Of a stretch of 64,000 nt of DNA, positions 29,727-40,449 are shown in pieces. The DNA is from Phenylobacterium sp. (GTDB lineage: Bacteria; Pseudomonadota; Alphaproteobacteria; Caulobacterales; Caulobacteraceae). How positions within the stretch are numbered: the stretch's first letter is position 1; each line of letters opens with the position of its first letter. Where the stretch lies: positions 1-64,000 of the forward strand of contig NZ_SCVD01000007.1 in NCBI RefSeq assembly GCF_004297125.1, given 5' to 3'. The translations under genes were made by a program, and so were the position numbers. The notes beneath the pieces are model-generated. The model saw only the letters and a program-made list of their open reading frames with translations, was not told where the DNA came from and did no database searches.

Positions 29727-31088
29727 TCAGGTCGGCCAAGTCTCCGGGCTCATCGCCAGCACTTCGCCGGCGAAGTGCAGGCCGCCGCAGATCAGCACAT
29801 GGGGCGCGGGGCCGTCGATCTCCAGGGCGCGGGCGACCGCGTCGGAGACATTGGACGAGGTCTCGGGAGACAGGCCGGCGCGGATCGCCGCGTCGACCAG
29901 TTCGTCGGTGCTGGCGGCGATGGGGCTGTCGAAGTTCGTCGCGATCACCCGCGGCCGCATCTCCGCGAAGGGGCGGAAGAAGCCCTCGGCGTCCTTCCTG
30001 GCGAACATGCCGGTGACCAGCACCAGCGGGCGCGGATCGCGGTCGATGAGGCGGCTGGCGGCCTCGGCGAGCGCGCGGCCGGCGTGGGGATTGTGGCCGC
30101 CGTCCAGCCAGAGGTCGGCGCCGCGCGCCGCCGCCAGCTCGGCCAGCGGGCCGGCGGTGAGGCGCTGCATTCGGGCCGGCCAGACCGTGGAGGTCAGGCC
30201 GCGTCCCACGTCCTCGTCGGAAAGCTCGCGGTCGAAGGTCAGGGCCGCGGCCACCGCCAGGCCGGCGTTTGCGAACTGGTAGCCGCCGAACAGGCTGGGG
30301 GCCGGCAGGTCGAGCAGCCGGTCGGGCATCTGCACCAGCAGGCGGCCGCGCTCCTCCCAGGCGTCGAAGTCGCGGCCCATCAGCAGCATGGGGGCCATGC
30401 GGTCGTCGGCTTCGCGCTCGATCATCTCCAGCGCCTCGTCGGGCTGGCGGGCGACGACCACGGGACGGCCGTGCTTGATGATCCCGGCCTTCTCCCAGGC
30501 GATCTTGGTCAGGCCGGGGCCCAGCAGCTCCAGGTGGTCGTAGTCGACCGGCGTGATCACGCTGACCGCCGGGGCGTCGAAGATGTTGGTGGCGTCGAAC
30601 CGGCCGCCCAGGCCCACCTCGACGACGCAGAGGTCGGCCGGCGTCTCGGCGAAGGCCAGGAACGCCAGCACGGTGGTGATCTCGAAGAAGCTGATGTCCT
30701 GGCCGTCGTTGGCCGCCTCCACCCGGTCGGTGAGCTCGGTGAGCTGCTCGTCGGTGATCAGCCGGCCCGCCAGCCGGATCCGCTCGGCGAAGCGGACGAG
30801 GTGCGGTGAGGTCAGGGTGTGCACCCGCCGGCCCGCGGCCTCGGCGATGGCGCGCAGGTAGGCGACGGTCGAGCCCTTGCCGTTGGTGCCCGCCACGTGG
30901 ATCACCGGGGGCAGCTTCTTCTCGGGGTTCCCGAGCGCCGCCAGCAGCCGTTCCACGCGGCCGGTGGTCAGGTCGATCAGGGTCGGATGGTTGGCGCGCA
31001 GGCGCTGGACCACCGCGTCGGAGGCGCGGATCGGGTCGTGTCCGGGGTCTTTGGCGACCAGGTCAGGCGGCGGAGGAAAAGCGTTCAC
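29727..31088 (-). CDS. folC: Bifunctional folylpolyglutamate/dihydrofolate synthase
   Basis: 453-residue Mur-ligase-family enzyme that adds glutamate to dihydropteroate and folates. P-loop: HVAGTNGKGSTVAYL. Other blocks: TSPHLVRFAERIRL, EVGLGGRFDATN, ITPVDYDHLELLG and the C-terminal WLDGGHNPHAGRA. The GTG start overlaps the accD stop region by 26 bases. accD-folC linkage is classic in proteobacteria. Confidence 0.95.
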   Translation of the reverse strand: MNAFPPPPDLVAKDPGHDPIRASDAVVQRLRANHPTLIDLTTGRVERLLAALGNPEKKLPPVIHVAGTNGKGSTVAYLRAIAEAAGRRVHTLTSPHLVRFAERIRLAGRLITDEQLTELTDRVEAANDGQDISFFEITTVLAFLAFAETPADLCVVEVGLGGRFDATNIFDAPAVSVITPVDYDHLELLGPGLTKIAWEKAGIIKHGRPVVVARQPDEALEMIEREADDRMAPMLLMGRDFDAWEERGRLLVQMPDRLLDLPAPSLFGGYQFANAGLAVAAALTFDRELSDEDVGRGLTSTVWPARMQRLTAGPLAELAAARGADLWLDGGHNPHAGRALAEAASRLIDRDPRPLVLVTGMFARKDAEGFFRPFAEMRPRVIATNFDSPIAASTDELVDAAIRAGLSPETSSNVSDAVARALEIDGPAPHVLICGGLHFAGEVLAMSPETWPT

Positions 31089-31983
31089 GCCCCATCATAA
31101 GGGTCTTCAGGATGGAACTCAGCTTTTCCGGAAGATCGGCGCGTTTCACCACCTGATCGACCATCCCCCGCTCCATAAGGAACTCCGAGCGCTGGAAACC
31201 GGGCGGCAGGGTCTCGCGGATGGTCTGCTCGATCACGCGCCGGCCCGAGAAGCCGATGGTGGCGTTGGGCTCGGCCAGGTGGACGTCGCCCAGCATGGCG
31301 TAGGAGGCGGTCACCCCGCCGGTCGTCGGGTCGGTGAGCACCACGATGTAGGGCAGGCCGGCGCTCTTCACCTCGTTCAACGCCAGGGTGGTGCGGGCCA
31401 TCTGCATGAGGGAGAGCGTCCCCTCCTGCATCCGCGCGCCGCCCGAGGCGGTGAAGATCACCAGCGGGACCTCGCGCTTCACGGCCTCCTTGGCCGCGAT
31501 CACGAAGGTCTCGCCCGCGGCCATGCCCAGCGAACCGCCCATGAAGGCGAAATCCTGGACGATCACCACGGCGGGCTGGCCCAGGATATGGCCGTAGCCG
31601 ACCGCCATGGAGTCCTGTTCGCCGGTGGCCTTGCGGGCCGCCTTCAGGCGCTCGGGGTAGGGCTTCTCGTCGGGGAAGTGCAGCGGGTCGTCGGCCACGA
31701 TCGGCGTGGCGATACGCTCGTACTTGGCGTCGTCGAAGGTGTAGTCCAGGCGCAGCTTCGAGCCGATGCGCATGTGGGCGCCCGAGGGCGTGACCCACAG
31801 GGCCGCCTCGAGGTCGGGCCGGTACAGCATCTCGCCGGAGTCCGGGTCCTTGACCCAGAGGTTCTCGGGCGTGTCCTTCCGGGTCAGGCCGCGCACGCCC
31901 GGCGCGATGCGGGAAAGCCAGCCTCGGCGGCGCTCGGCGGTCGGTCGACCGGGTTTGTCGTTACGCTGTTCAGCCATCGCCAT
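31063..31983 (-). CDS. accD: Acetyl-CoA carboxylase carboxyltransferase subunit beta
   Basis: 306-residue subunit of the carboxyltransferase that makes malonyl-CoA. The crotonase-like core is complete (VYGYGHILG-type block, FTASGGARMQEG, LTDPTTGGVTASYAMLGD). The N-terminal four-cysteine zinc ribbon is missing. Where WVKCPSCGEML and WVCPHCGHHMRI are usual, it reads WVKDPDSGEML and WVTPSGAHMRIG, with no cysteine. An ATG at 31977 is an alternative start. It lies between trpA (5-base gap) and folC (overlap). Confidence 0.94.
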   Translation of the reverse strand: MAMAEQRNDKPGRPTAERRRGWLSRIAPGVRGLTRKDTPENLWVKDPDSGEMLYRPDLEAALWVTPSGAHMRIGSKLRLDYTFDDAKYERIATPIVADDPLHFPDEKPYPERLKAARKATGEQDSMAVGYGHILGQPAVVIVQDFAFMGGSLGMAAGETFVIAAKEAVKREVPLVIFTASGGARMQEGTLSLMQMARTTLALNEVKSAGLPYIVVLTDPTTGGVTASYAMLGDVHLAEPNATIGFSGRRVIEQTIRETLPPGFQRSEFLMERGMVDQVVKRADLPEKLSSILKTLMMGRERFSSAA

Positions 31984-31988
31984 GGTTT

Positions 31989-32818
31989 TCAGACCGCCGT
32001 AAGGCCCCGACGCGCGAAGCGCACAGCCTTAGCTAGAGAATTCACTTTGGAAAGAACTCGCCGGGTCACGTCTTCGTTCAAATCCACGGCTTCGGCCACT
32101 TCATCCACAAGCGCGGATCCCACGACCACGGCATCGGCGACCTGAGCTATGGCCGACGCCCGCTCCGGGGTCTTGATCCCGAAGCCGACCGCCACCGGAA
32201 GCCCCGACGCCCGGCGCACGCGCTCGACGTGCGGCGCCACGGCGTCGGCGTCGGCTTCCTTCACCCCGGTCACGCCCGCGACCGAGACGTAATAGACGAA
32301 GCCCGAGGCGCGGCGGATCACGGTCGGCAGGCGCTTGTCGTCCGTGGTGGGCGTGGTCAGGAAAATCAGCGCCATGCCGTGGGCCTCCAGCGCGTCGGCC
32401 AGCGGATCGGCCTCCTCCGGCGGGCAGTCGACCACGATCATGCCGTCGACGCCCGCGTCGGCGGCGTCGCGGGCGAAGGCTTCGAAGCCCCAGGTCACCA
32501 GCGGGTTCAGGTAGCCCATGAGGATCAGGGGCGTGGCCTGGTCGCCCTCGCGGAAGGCGCGGATCAGGTCCAGCGTGCCCTTAAGCGTCATGCCCTTGGC
32601 CAGCGCCCGCTGGGCGGCGCGCTGGATCGGCGGCCCCTCGGCCATGGGATCGGAGAACGGGAAACCCACCTCGATCAGGTCGGCGCCGGCGTCCGGCAAG
32701 CCCTTGAGGATGGCCAGCGCGGTGGCGGCGTCGGGATCGCCGGCCATGACATAGGGGATGAAGGCGGCGCGGCCCTCGGCCTTCAGGGCCGCGAAGCGCG
32801 CGTCGATACGGGACTTGG

Positions 32819-32822
<4 letters not shown>
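31989..32822 (-). CDS. trpA: Tryptophan synthase alpha subunit
   Basis: 277-residue TIM-barrel that cleaves indole-3-glycerol phosphate and channels indole to TrpB. Catalytic glutamate: [20 protein letters not shown]. Catalytic aspartate: [10 protein letters not shown] region. Phosphate-binding end: [11 protein letters not shown] and VVVGSALVD. The TTG start at 32822 overlaps the trpB stop (TTGA), giving tight coupling and matched expression with trpB. Confidence 0.96.
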
Positions 32823-34039
<1,217 letters not shown>

Positions 34040-34048
34040 AGCTGTGCT

Positions 34049-34693
34049 CTACGCGCGGCGAACAGCGTCGAGGAACGCCGTGATCAAGGCCGGGTCCTTT
34101 AGTCCGGGACCGCGCTCCACGCCAGAGGAAACGTCCACCAGCGGCGCGCCGGAGGCGGCGATGGCGCCGGCCACGTTCCAGGGATCGAGCCCCCCGGCCA
34201 GGAACCAGGGCCTCTCGAAGCGGCGGCCGGCGAGCAGCGTCCAGTCGAAGGCCACGCCCAGGCCGCCGGGGCGGTCCGCGTCCCTGGGCGGCTTGGACTC
34301 GAACATCAGGTGCTCGACCAGGGTCTCGTAGGCGCGGGCGGCGGCGAAGTCCGAGGCCTCCGAGACCGGCACGACCTTGACGATCCCGCGGCCCGACCGC
34401 TGGGCCACCTCGCGCACCCGCGCCGGGGTCTCCTTGCCGTGGAGCTGGATCAGGTCGGGCGACAGGCCGGCCACGATGGCGTCCACCTCGTTGTCGGAAG
34501 GATCGACCGCGACCGCCACGATCTTCACGCCGCGGGCCCGGGCCGGCGGCGCCAGCCGGGCCGCCGCCTCGGGGGCGATGTTGCGCGGGCTCTTCGGGAA
34601 GAACATGAAACCGAGGTAGGCGGCGCCGCCATCCACCGCCGCGCGCACCGCCTCGGGCGTCGAGACCCCGCAGATCTTCGTCCTGGCCGTCAT
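34049..34693 (-). CDS. trpF: Phosphoribosylanthranilate isomerase
   Basis: 214 residues. KICGVSTPEAVRAAV contains the catalytic cysteine, and LGFMFFPKSPRNI follows. QLHGKETP, the catalytic aspartate in FDWTLL and the phosphate-binding FLAGGLDPWNV and DVSSGVERGPGLKD are also present. First of trpFBA; the ATG is close to the mscL 3' hairpin. Confidence 0.96.
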   Translation of the reverse strand: MTARTKICGVSTPEAVRAAVDGGAAYLGFMFFPKSPRNIAPEAAARLAPPARARGVKIVAVAVDPSDNEVDAIVAGLSPDLIQLHGKETPARVREVAQRSGRGIVKVVPVSEASDFAAARAYETLVEHLMFESKPPRDADRPGGLGVAFDWTLLAGRRFERPWFLAGGLDPWNVAGAIAASGAPLVDVSSGVERGPGLKDPALITAFLDAVRRA

Positions 34694-34709
34694 GGGGCAG
34701 GAAATAGGC

Positions 34710-34735
34710 CATCCCTCCTCTTTAGGGGAGGGATG
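34710..34735 (-). terminator. Hairpin terminator downstream of mscL
   Basis: CATCCCTCC (34710-34718) pairs with GGAGGGATG (34727-34735) around an eight-base loop, six bases past the mscL stop. On the minus strand it is followed by GCCTATTTCC, a weak T-rich tail. It separates mscL from trpF. Confidence 0.6.
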
Positions 34736-34740
34736 ATCCG

Positions 34741-35151
34741 CTACCGCGCCTTCAGCAGGTCGCGGATCTCGATCAGCAGGGCTTCCTGCGGGGTCGGCGC
34801 GGGGGGCGCCTCCGGCGCGGCGGCTTCCTGGCGGCGCAGCGAATTGACCGCCTTCACCAGCAGGAAGATCACCCAGGCCACGATCAGGAACTTGATGCCG
34901 GCGTTGATCAGCGCGCCGTACTGGATCGCCACGAGTTCGCTGGCGGCCGTCGCCGGGTCGTCCGGCTTCAGCACGATCGCCAGCTTCGAGAAGTCGACGC
35001 CCGAGGTCAGCATGCCGATCGGCGGCATCACGACCTGGTCCACCAGCACCTTCACGATGTCATTGAACGCGGCGCCGATGATCACGCCGACCGCTAGGTC
35101 GACCACGTTGCCGCGGGCGATGAACTCGCGGAATTCCGAGAAGACGCCCAT
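34741..35151 (-). CDS. mscL: Large-conductance mechanosensitive channel
   Basis: 136-residue inner-membrane pentameric osmotic-release channel. The N-terminus SEFREFIARGNVVDLAVGVIIGAAF contains TM1 and the gate. TM2 is INAGIKFLIVAWVIFLLVKAVN, followed by a Pro/Ala-rich link and the cytoplasmic helix LLIEIRDLLKAR. Length and order are standard. Confidence 0.96.
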   Translation of the reverse strand: MGVFSEFREFIARGNVVDLAVGVIIGAAFNDIVKVLVDQVVMPPIGMLTSGVDFSKLAIVLKPDDPATAASELVAIQYGALINAGIKFLIVAWVIFLLVKAVNSLRRQEAAAPEAPPAPTPQEALLIEIRDLLKAR

Positions 35152-35180
35152 CAGACCCTCCTAATCGAGGGCCTGGAGGA

Positions 35181-35471
35181 TCAGCCCTCGTCGTCGGCGT
35201 TCAGCCGCTCGCGCAGCTCCTTGCCGCTCTTGAAGAAGGGGACGTGTTTGGCGCGCACGTCAACCGGCTCGCCGGTGCGGGGGTTGCGGCCGGCGCGGGC
35301 GTCGCGCGAACGGACAGACAGGGCGCCGAAGCCCCGCAGCTCCACGCGGCCGCCCTCCTCGAGGGCTTCGATCATGCGATCAAAGATCACGCCCACCACG
35401 CGCTCGATATCGCGCTGGGTGAGGTGCGGATTCTCTTCCGCAAGTTTCGCGATCAGCTCGGACTTGATCAT
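35181..35471 (-). CDS. ihfB: Integration host factor subunit beta
   Basis: 96-residue nucleoid protein that bends DNA as a heterodimer with IhfA. It begins [21 protein letters not shown]. The DNA-intercalating beta arm is [21 protein letters not shown], followed by the [16 protein letters not shown] end. ATG at 35471. It lies in the aroA-cmk-rpsA-ihfB neighbourhood usual for this gene. Confidence 0.95.
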   Translation of the reverse strand: MIKSELIAKLAEENPHLTQRDIERVVGVIFDRMIEALEEGGRVELRGFGALSVRSRDARAGRNPRTGEPVDVRAKHVPFFKSGKELRERLNADDEG

Positions 35472-35605
35472 TACGCCCCTCGAACCGGCGCGACCATGGC
35501 CGAGCCGGACACGCGGATCAAGGCGCAAAAACGGGCTAACCGTCCGATAAGGTCAAGCTCTACGCCTGGCATGCGCCACAACTCCTGGGCGCGGCCCCGC
35601 CGCGC

Positions 35606-37561
35606 CTAAAGCGGAGCCCGGATCAGGCTGTCCTCCGACGCAATGCGCCGGAAGGTCCGCGCGGCCGCGTCCGCCTCGGTTGCGGAAATCTCAGGCGCCA
35701 GGGACCGCATATCGGTCGTGAAGCGGGCGACGCCGTCGGTGATCCCCGCCGCACGGCTCAGCTCCACGCCGCCGACGGTCTCCTTGCTGGTCGGCCCCCG
35801 CACGGTGAAGCCCTTCCCCCCCGCCGGCAGCACCACCTCGGTGGTGGAGCGGATGAACAGCGGGAACGGGACGGCGTAGGGCGCGTCGCGATTCGGCCCC
35901 GGCTCGCGCCGCGGATAGCTGGGCGCGCCGTTGCTGGAGGCGGTGACCCGGTATTCGCGCACGCCCAGGTCGGGGTTCTTGCGCCAGTCCAGCTCGGCCG
36001 TCCCCGACATGTGGATCTCGAAGGCGTCCTGCGCCGCGTCGTCCTTCCACTCGACCTTATCGACCTCGACCCAGCTCATCGTGCCCGAGAGCTGCTGGCG
36101 GAAGTTGCGTTCCAGATCGGCGCGCGGAACGGCGGCCACCATCTGGCGCAGGCCGTTGGCCGCGTCGCCCCGGAAGCGGTTCACCACCTGCATGGCGGCC
36201 GGCGTGTCCAGGCCCTTGGAGGCGTCGAAGCGGATGTTCGCCTCGAGGAACGGTTCGCTGAGCGGGGGCACGACGATCTGTTCGAGGTCCGAGCCGGCCG
36301 CACGGATCGGCAGGGCCCAGCGGTGCGGCGGCGGCCGGAGCGCGTCCAGGCCGCTGCGATCGCCGGTGCGGGTGCCGTCCAGCCAGTAGGTCTTGCCGTC
36401 GATCCTGGCCCGCACGATCACATGGTTGAAGGCGGCCAGCGAGGGCAGCCGCTCGTTCATTCCGTCGCCGCCGCCCAGGCTGACCAGGGCCGGCTCGGCG
36501 TCGACCTTCAGCTCCCTGAGGATCGCCAGCAGGAGGGCGGTCTTGCCCTTGCAGTCCCCGAACTTCCGCGCCCAGGTCTGGTCGGCTGCGGCGGGCACAT
36601 AGCCGCCGTCGCCGATGCCGATGAAGAAGTAGCGGGTCTTGTCCTCGACCAGCCGCAGGGCCTCGAAGGCGCGCTGCTTCGGATCCTGGGTCTTCGCGGC
36701 GATGGCGTCGATCTCGGCGCGCAGGTCGGAATCGCGGCTGATCGTGGCGGCGCGGTCGTAGAGCGGGGCCATGATCCGCGAAATCTCGTTCCAGCTCTCG
36801 AAGCTGGAGGTCTCCATGTAGCCCAGCCGGCGGAAGCGAGGCGGCGCGCCGACCGGCGGCTTCGGCGCCTGCACGCCGGCGGCGTCCAGGGTCAGGTAGG
36901 TCCAGCCGCCGTCCTGGGTCTCCGTCGGCTCGCCGAAGCCCTGGGTGGTGCGGTATTTTATGGGCGTCCCCGTCGGCCACGACAGCCGCACGCGATAGCG
37001 GCCGGCGACCCCCGGAAAGCCCAGCCCCTCCATGTCGTAGGACCGGTTTCCGGCGACGGGATCGCGGCCGGAGTGAGTCCAGGAGGCGTCGAGGATGTCG
37101 CCCACCTGCAGGCCCTCGATCTGCTGGGTCGCGCTCATGCGGCCGTCCAGCATGGCCTTCTCCAGCTCCTGCTCGCGGCGCAGGACCAGCATCTTCTTGC
37201 CCCTGGCCAGCAGGTCGATGGTCTGGCCGCCCCGGATCAGCCGCAGGCTGTGGACCGTCACCGTCTCGTCCTCGGGATCCCAGGTCACGCCGAACGTCGT
37301 CAGCGACGCCAGCCCCTCGGCCTTCAGCACCTTGCGGACGCGGCGGTTGTAATAGGTGTCGCCCTGCGGCGTCAGGCGGCTCTGGTTGTCGTCGAGCAGG
37401 GTCTGGACGGCGGGAGCCCCCTCGGCCGGCGGCGCTTCGGGAACCTCGGCCACCTCGACCCATTTGGGCGGAGGCCCGAAGTTGGGCTTTGGGGCGGCCA
37501 GCGCAGGAACGGAGATCAGCAGGGCGACGGCAAGGCCGGCGGCAAAACGGGCGAAACGCAC
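35606..37561 (-). CDS. Exported DUF3857 / transglutaminase-like protein
   Basis: 651 residues with a signal peptide (MRFARFAAGLAVALLISVPALA). An N-terminal DUF3857 domain (about 60-250) is followed by a transglutaminase-like domain. Its cysteine is in KFGDCKGKTALLLAIL, its histidine in AAFNHVIVRA and its aspartate in TYWLDGT, so the triad is intact. A C-terminal beta-rich region follows. It is likely a periplasmic or outer-membrane protein; the substrate is unknown. It is inserted between rpsA and ihfB. Confidence 0.86.
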   Translation of the reverse strand: MRFARFAAGLAVALLISVPALAAPKPNFGPPPKWVEVAEVPEAPPAEGAPAVQTLLDDNQSRLTPQGDTYYNRRVRKVLKAEGLASLTTFGVTWDPEDETVTVHSLRLIRGGQTIDLLARGKKMLVLRREQELEKAMLDGRMSATQQIEGLQVGDILDASWTHSGRDPVAGNRSYDMEGLGFPGVAGRYRVRLSWPTGTPIKYRTTQGFGEPTETQDGGWTYLTLDAAGVQAPKPPVGAPPRFRRLGYMETSSFESWNEISRIMAPLYDRAATISRDSDLRAEIDAIAAKTQDPKQRAFEALRLVEDKTRYFFIGIGDGGYVPAAADQTWARKFGDCKGKTALLLAILRELKVDAEPALVSLGGGDGMNERLPSLAAFNHVIVRARIDGKTYWLDGTRTGDRSGLDALRPPPHRWALPIRAAGSDLEQIVVPPLSEPFLEANIRFDASKGLDTPAAMQVVNRFRGDAANGLRQMVAAVPRADLERNFRQQLSGTMSWVEVDKVEWKDDAAQDAFEIHMSGTAELDWRKNPDLGVREYRVTASSNGAPSYPRREPGPNRDAPYAVPFPLFIRSTTEVVLPAGGKGFTVRGPTSKETVGGVELSRAAGITDGVARFTTDMRSLAPEISATEADAAARTFRRIASEDSLIRAPL

Positions 37562-37610
37562 TGTAGGGGCGACCCTTCGAGAACCAAGCGGCCACGATAG
37601 AACGCGCGGC

Positions 37611-37649
37611 GTTAAAACAAAAACGGCGGACCGGTTTCCCGATCCGCCG
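37611..37649 (-). terminator. Rho-independent terminator of rpsA
   Basis: On the minus strand an 11-base-pair, mostly G-C stem with a GAAA loop (stem arms at 37624-37634 and 37639-37649) is followed by a T-rich run (TTTTTGTTTTAAC). It lies 44 bases past the rpsA stop. This is the strongest intrinsic terminator in the chromosomal part. Confidence 0.88.
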
Positions 37650-37692
37650 CTCGAAGTTCAGGCCCGGAGGCCCGAACCCTTTCTTACCAAGA

Positions 37693-39399
37693 CTATTCCT
37701 TCTGGGCCTTCTCGCGGAGAGCCGCGCCCAGGATGTCGCCCAGCGAGGCGCCAGAGTCCGACGAGCCGAACTGCTCGATGGCTTCCTTTTCCTCGGCCAT
37801 TTCCAGGGCCTTCACCGACAGCGAGATGCGGCGGGCCGCCTTGTCGACGTTGGTGACCTGGGCGTCCAGGCGGTCGCCGACGGCGAAACGCTCGGGGCGC
37901 TGGTCGGCGCGGTCGCGGCTCAGGTCCGACTTGCGGATGAAGGCCGTCATCGGCGCGTCATCCTCGCCGAACTTCACCTCGATGCCGCCCGAGGTGATCT
38001 CGGTGACGGTCGTGGTGACGGTCTGGCCCTTGCGGAAGGTGTCGCCCTGCAGCGGGTCGCCGCCGAGCTGCTTGATGCCGAGCGAGATGCGCTCCTTCTC
38101 GACGTCCACGTCCAGGACGCGGGCCTTGACGGTCTCGCCCTTGGTGTACTTCGCGATGGCTTCCTCGCCGGGGGTCGCCCAGTCCAGGTCGGACAGGTGG
38201 ACCATGCCGTCGATGTCGTTCTCGAGGCCGATGAACAGGCCGAACTCGGTGGCGTTCTTGACTTCGCCCTCGACGGTCGAGCCGATCGGGTGAGCGGCCA
38301 CGAAGGCCTCCCACGGATTGGCCATGGCCTGCTTGAGGCCCAGCGAGACGCGGCGCTTGGACGGATCGACGTCCAGCACGACCACGTCGACTTCTTGGCT
38401 GGTCGAGACGATCTTGCCGGGGTGGACGTTCTTCTTGGTCCACGACATTTCCGACACGTGCACCAGGCCTTCGACACCGGCTTCCAGCTCCACGAAGGCG
38501 CCGTAGTCGGTGATGTTGGTGATGCGGCCGGTGAACTTCGCGCCCACCGGGTACTTGGCTTCCACGCCGTCCCACGGGTCGGACTGGAGCTGCTTCATGC
38601 CGAGCGAGATGCGCTGGGTGTCGGGGTTGATCTTGACGATCTGGACCTTCACCGTGTCGCCGACCGCGAGCACCTGGCTCGGGTGGTTGACGCGCTTCCA
38701 GCTCATGTCGGTGACGTGCAGCAGGCCGTCGATGCCGCCCAGGTCCACGAACGCGCCGTAGTCGGTGATGTTCTTGACCACGCCTTCGCGGACTTCGCCC
38801 TCTTGCAGCTGGCTGACCAGCTCGGTGCGCTGTTCGGCGCGGGCTTCCTCGAGGATCGCGCGACGCGACACCACGATGTTGCCCCGGGGACGGTCCATCT
38901 TCAGGATCGCGAAGGGCTGCTCGCGGCCCATCAGCGGGCCGACGTCGCGCACCGGGCGGATATCGACCTGGCTGCCGGGCAGGAACGCCGAGGCGCCGCC
39001 CAGGTCGACGGTGAAGCCGCCCTTCACGCGGCCGACGATGACGCCCATCACCGGCTCGTTCTTCTCGTAGACGCCTTCAAGGCGCGTCCAGGCTTCCTCG
39101 CGACGGGCCTTCTCGCGGCTGATCACCGCTTCGCCCATGGCGTTCTCGACGCGCTCCAGGAACACCTCGACGTTGTCGCCGGCCTTCAGCGCCGGACGGC
39201 CTTCGTCCATGCCGAATTCCTTCAGCGGCACGCGGCCTTCGGTCTTCAGACCGACGTCGATGATCGCGAAGTCCTTCTCGATGGCCACCACGAGACCGTG
39301 GACCACTTGGCCTTCCATGAAGTCGCGCCCGCCGAGGGACTCGTCGAGCAGCGCGGCGAAGTCGTCGCGCGAGGGGTTGAGGCTCAGATCGTCAGCCAT
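37693..39399 (-). CDS. rpsA: 30S ribosomal protein S1
   Basis: 568 residues with six S1 (OB-fold) repeats, seen as recurrent [26 protein letters not shown] blocks: [30 protein letters not shown]. It recruits mRNA leaders to the 30S subunit. The ATG at 39399 gives [21 protein letters not shown]. An upstream ATG would add 13 unrelated residues. It is in the aroA-cmk-rpsA block and ends in a strong terminator. Confidence 0.97.
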   Translation of the reverse strand: MADDLSLNPSRDDFAALLDESLGGRDFMEGQVVHGLVVAIEKDFAIIDVGLKTEGRVPLKEFGMDEGRPALKAGDNVEVFLERVENAMGEAVISREKARREEAWTRLEGVYEKNEPVMGVIVGRVKGGFTVDLGGASAFLPGSQVDIRPVRDVGPLMGREQPFAILKMDRPRGNIVVSRRAILEEARAEQRTELVSQLQEGEVREGVVKNITDYGAFVDLGGIDGLLHVTDMSWKRVNHPSQVLAVGDTVKVQIVKINPDTQRISLGMKQLQSDPWDGVEAKYPVGAKFTGRITNITDYGAFVELEAGVEGLVHVSEMSWTKKNVHPGKIVSTSQEVDVVVLDVDPSKRRVSLGLKQAMANPWEAFVAAHPIGSTVEGEVKNATEFGLFIGLENDIDGMVHLSDLDWATPGEEAIAKYTKGETVKARVLDVDVEKERISLGIKQLGGDPLQGDTFRKGQTVTTTVTEITSGGIEVKFGEDDAPMTAFIRKSDLSRDRADQRPERFAVGDRLDAQVTNVDKAARRISLSVKALEMAEEKEAIEQFGSSDSGASLGDILGAALREKAQKE

Positions 39400-39578
39400 G
39401 TGTACTTTCGTCTTCAAATGACCTTCGGGCCCGCACACCGGCTGGTGTCGGACGGAGTCCCGCTAGGTCGGGTTAAGGGTTGCGACCGAAGGTGCGAAGC
39501 CCACTCCACAAGGAAGAAGACCACCGCACCGTGAAATTTGCCCGCAGCCGTACGAGGGAAAGGCGCGGTTGGATTTGT

Positions 39579-40256
39579 CTACCGGTCGTCCCGTTCAAGG
39601 GCTTCCCAGCGGACGCGCGCCGCCTCGACGATACGGCGGGCCGCATCGGCGGCCTGCTCTATAGTCATTTCAGTGGTTTCGAGCAAGGCGGCGTCCGGGG
39701 CGGCCTTCATGGGGGCGGCGTCGCGGCCCCCGTCGCGGGCGTCGCGCCTGCGGATGTCGGCCAGCACGTCCTCGTAGGACACCTCCTCGCCCTGGGCGAA
39801 GAGTTGCTTCCAGCGGCGCTCGGCGCGGACCTCGGGCGTGGCGGTGACGAACAGCTTCGCCGGGGCTTCCGGACAGATCACCGTCCCGATGTCGCGGCCG
39901 TCCAGCACGGCGCCGCCGTCCTGGCGGGCGAAGGTGCGCTGGAACTCCAGCAGGGCGTCGCGCACCCGCGGGTGAACCGCCACCCGGCTGGCCAGCTCGC
40001 CGGCCGCGCGGGTGCGCAGGGCGGGGTCGGATAGCAGGTCGGCGCTGAGCGTCGCCGCCGCCGCGGCCGCCGCGCCCTCGTCGTCCAGCGACAGACCGGC
40101 GCGGTCCATCAGGACCCCCACGGCGCGGTACAAAAGGCCGGTGTCCAGCACCGGCAGGCCCAGCTCGGCGGCCAGGCGCGTGGCGATCGTCCCCTTGCCC
40201 GAGGCGGCGGGGCCATCGACGGCGACGATGAAGGATGGACGCGCAGGCTTGCCCAT
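39579..40256 (-). CDS. cmk: Cytidylate kinase
   Basis: CMP/dCMP kinase, 225 residues. P-loop: FIVAVDGPAASGKGT. Other blocks: LDTGLLYRAVG, LDGRDIGTVICPEAPAKLF and RDARDGGRDAAPMK. The ATG at 40256 has GGAGG nine bases upstream; the ATG at 40265 abuts that GGAGG and so is less likely. cmk sits between aroA and rpsA as usual. Confidence 0.95.
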   Translation of the reverse strand: MGKPARPSFIVAVDGPAASGKGTIATRLAAELGLPVLDTGLLYRAVGVLMDRAGLSLDDEGAAAAAAATLSADLLSDPALRTRAAGELASRVAVHPRVRDALLEFQRTFARQDGGAVLDGRDIGTVICPEAPAKLFVTATPEVRAERRWKQLFAQGEEVSYEDVLADIRRRDARDGGRDAAPMKAAPDAALLETTEMTIEQAADAARRIVEAARVRWEALERDDR

Positions 40257-40258
40257 CA

Positions 40259-40449
40259 GGCCCATCCTCCTCTCCCCCCGGCGGAGCCGAGAGGGGAGAG
40301 GGTGGGGTGAGGGGCGGCTGGGCGACGCTGGCGGCCCGTCAAGGGCCCGCGGATGATCATGGCTGAACCGGGAGCGGCGGTGGACGAGACTACGCCGCCC
40401 CTCACCCTGCCCTCTCCGCTCTCTCGCGTTGCTCGGGGGGAGAGGAGTC
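40259..40449. repeat. Nested palindromic repeat between cmk and aroA
   Basis: CTCTCCCC and GGGGAGAG arms occur near 40265-40305. A longer inverted pair, GAGAGGGTGGGGTGAGGGGCGGC (about 40296-40319) and GCCGCCCCTCACCCTGCCCTCTC (about 40398-40420), flanks about 80 bases. The last part overlaps the 3' end of aroA. It looks like a dispersed intergenic repeat related to the hairpin at 1-33. Confidence 0.6.
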
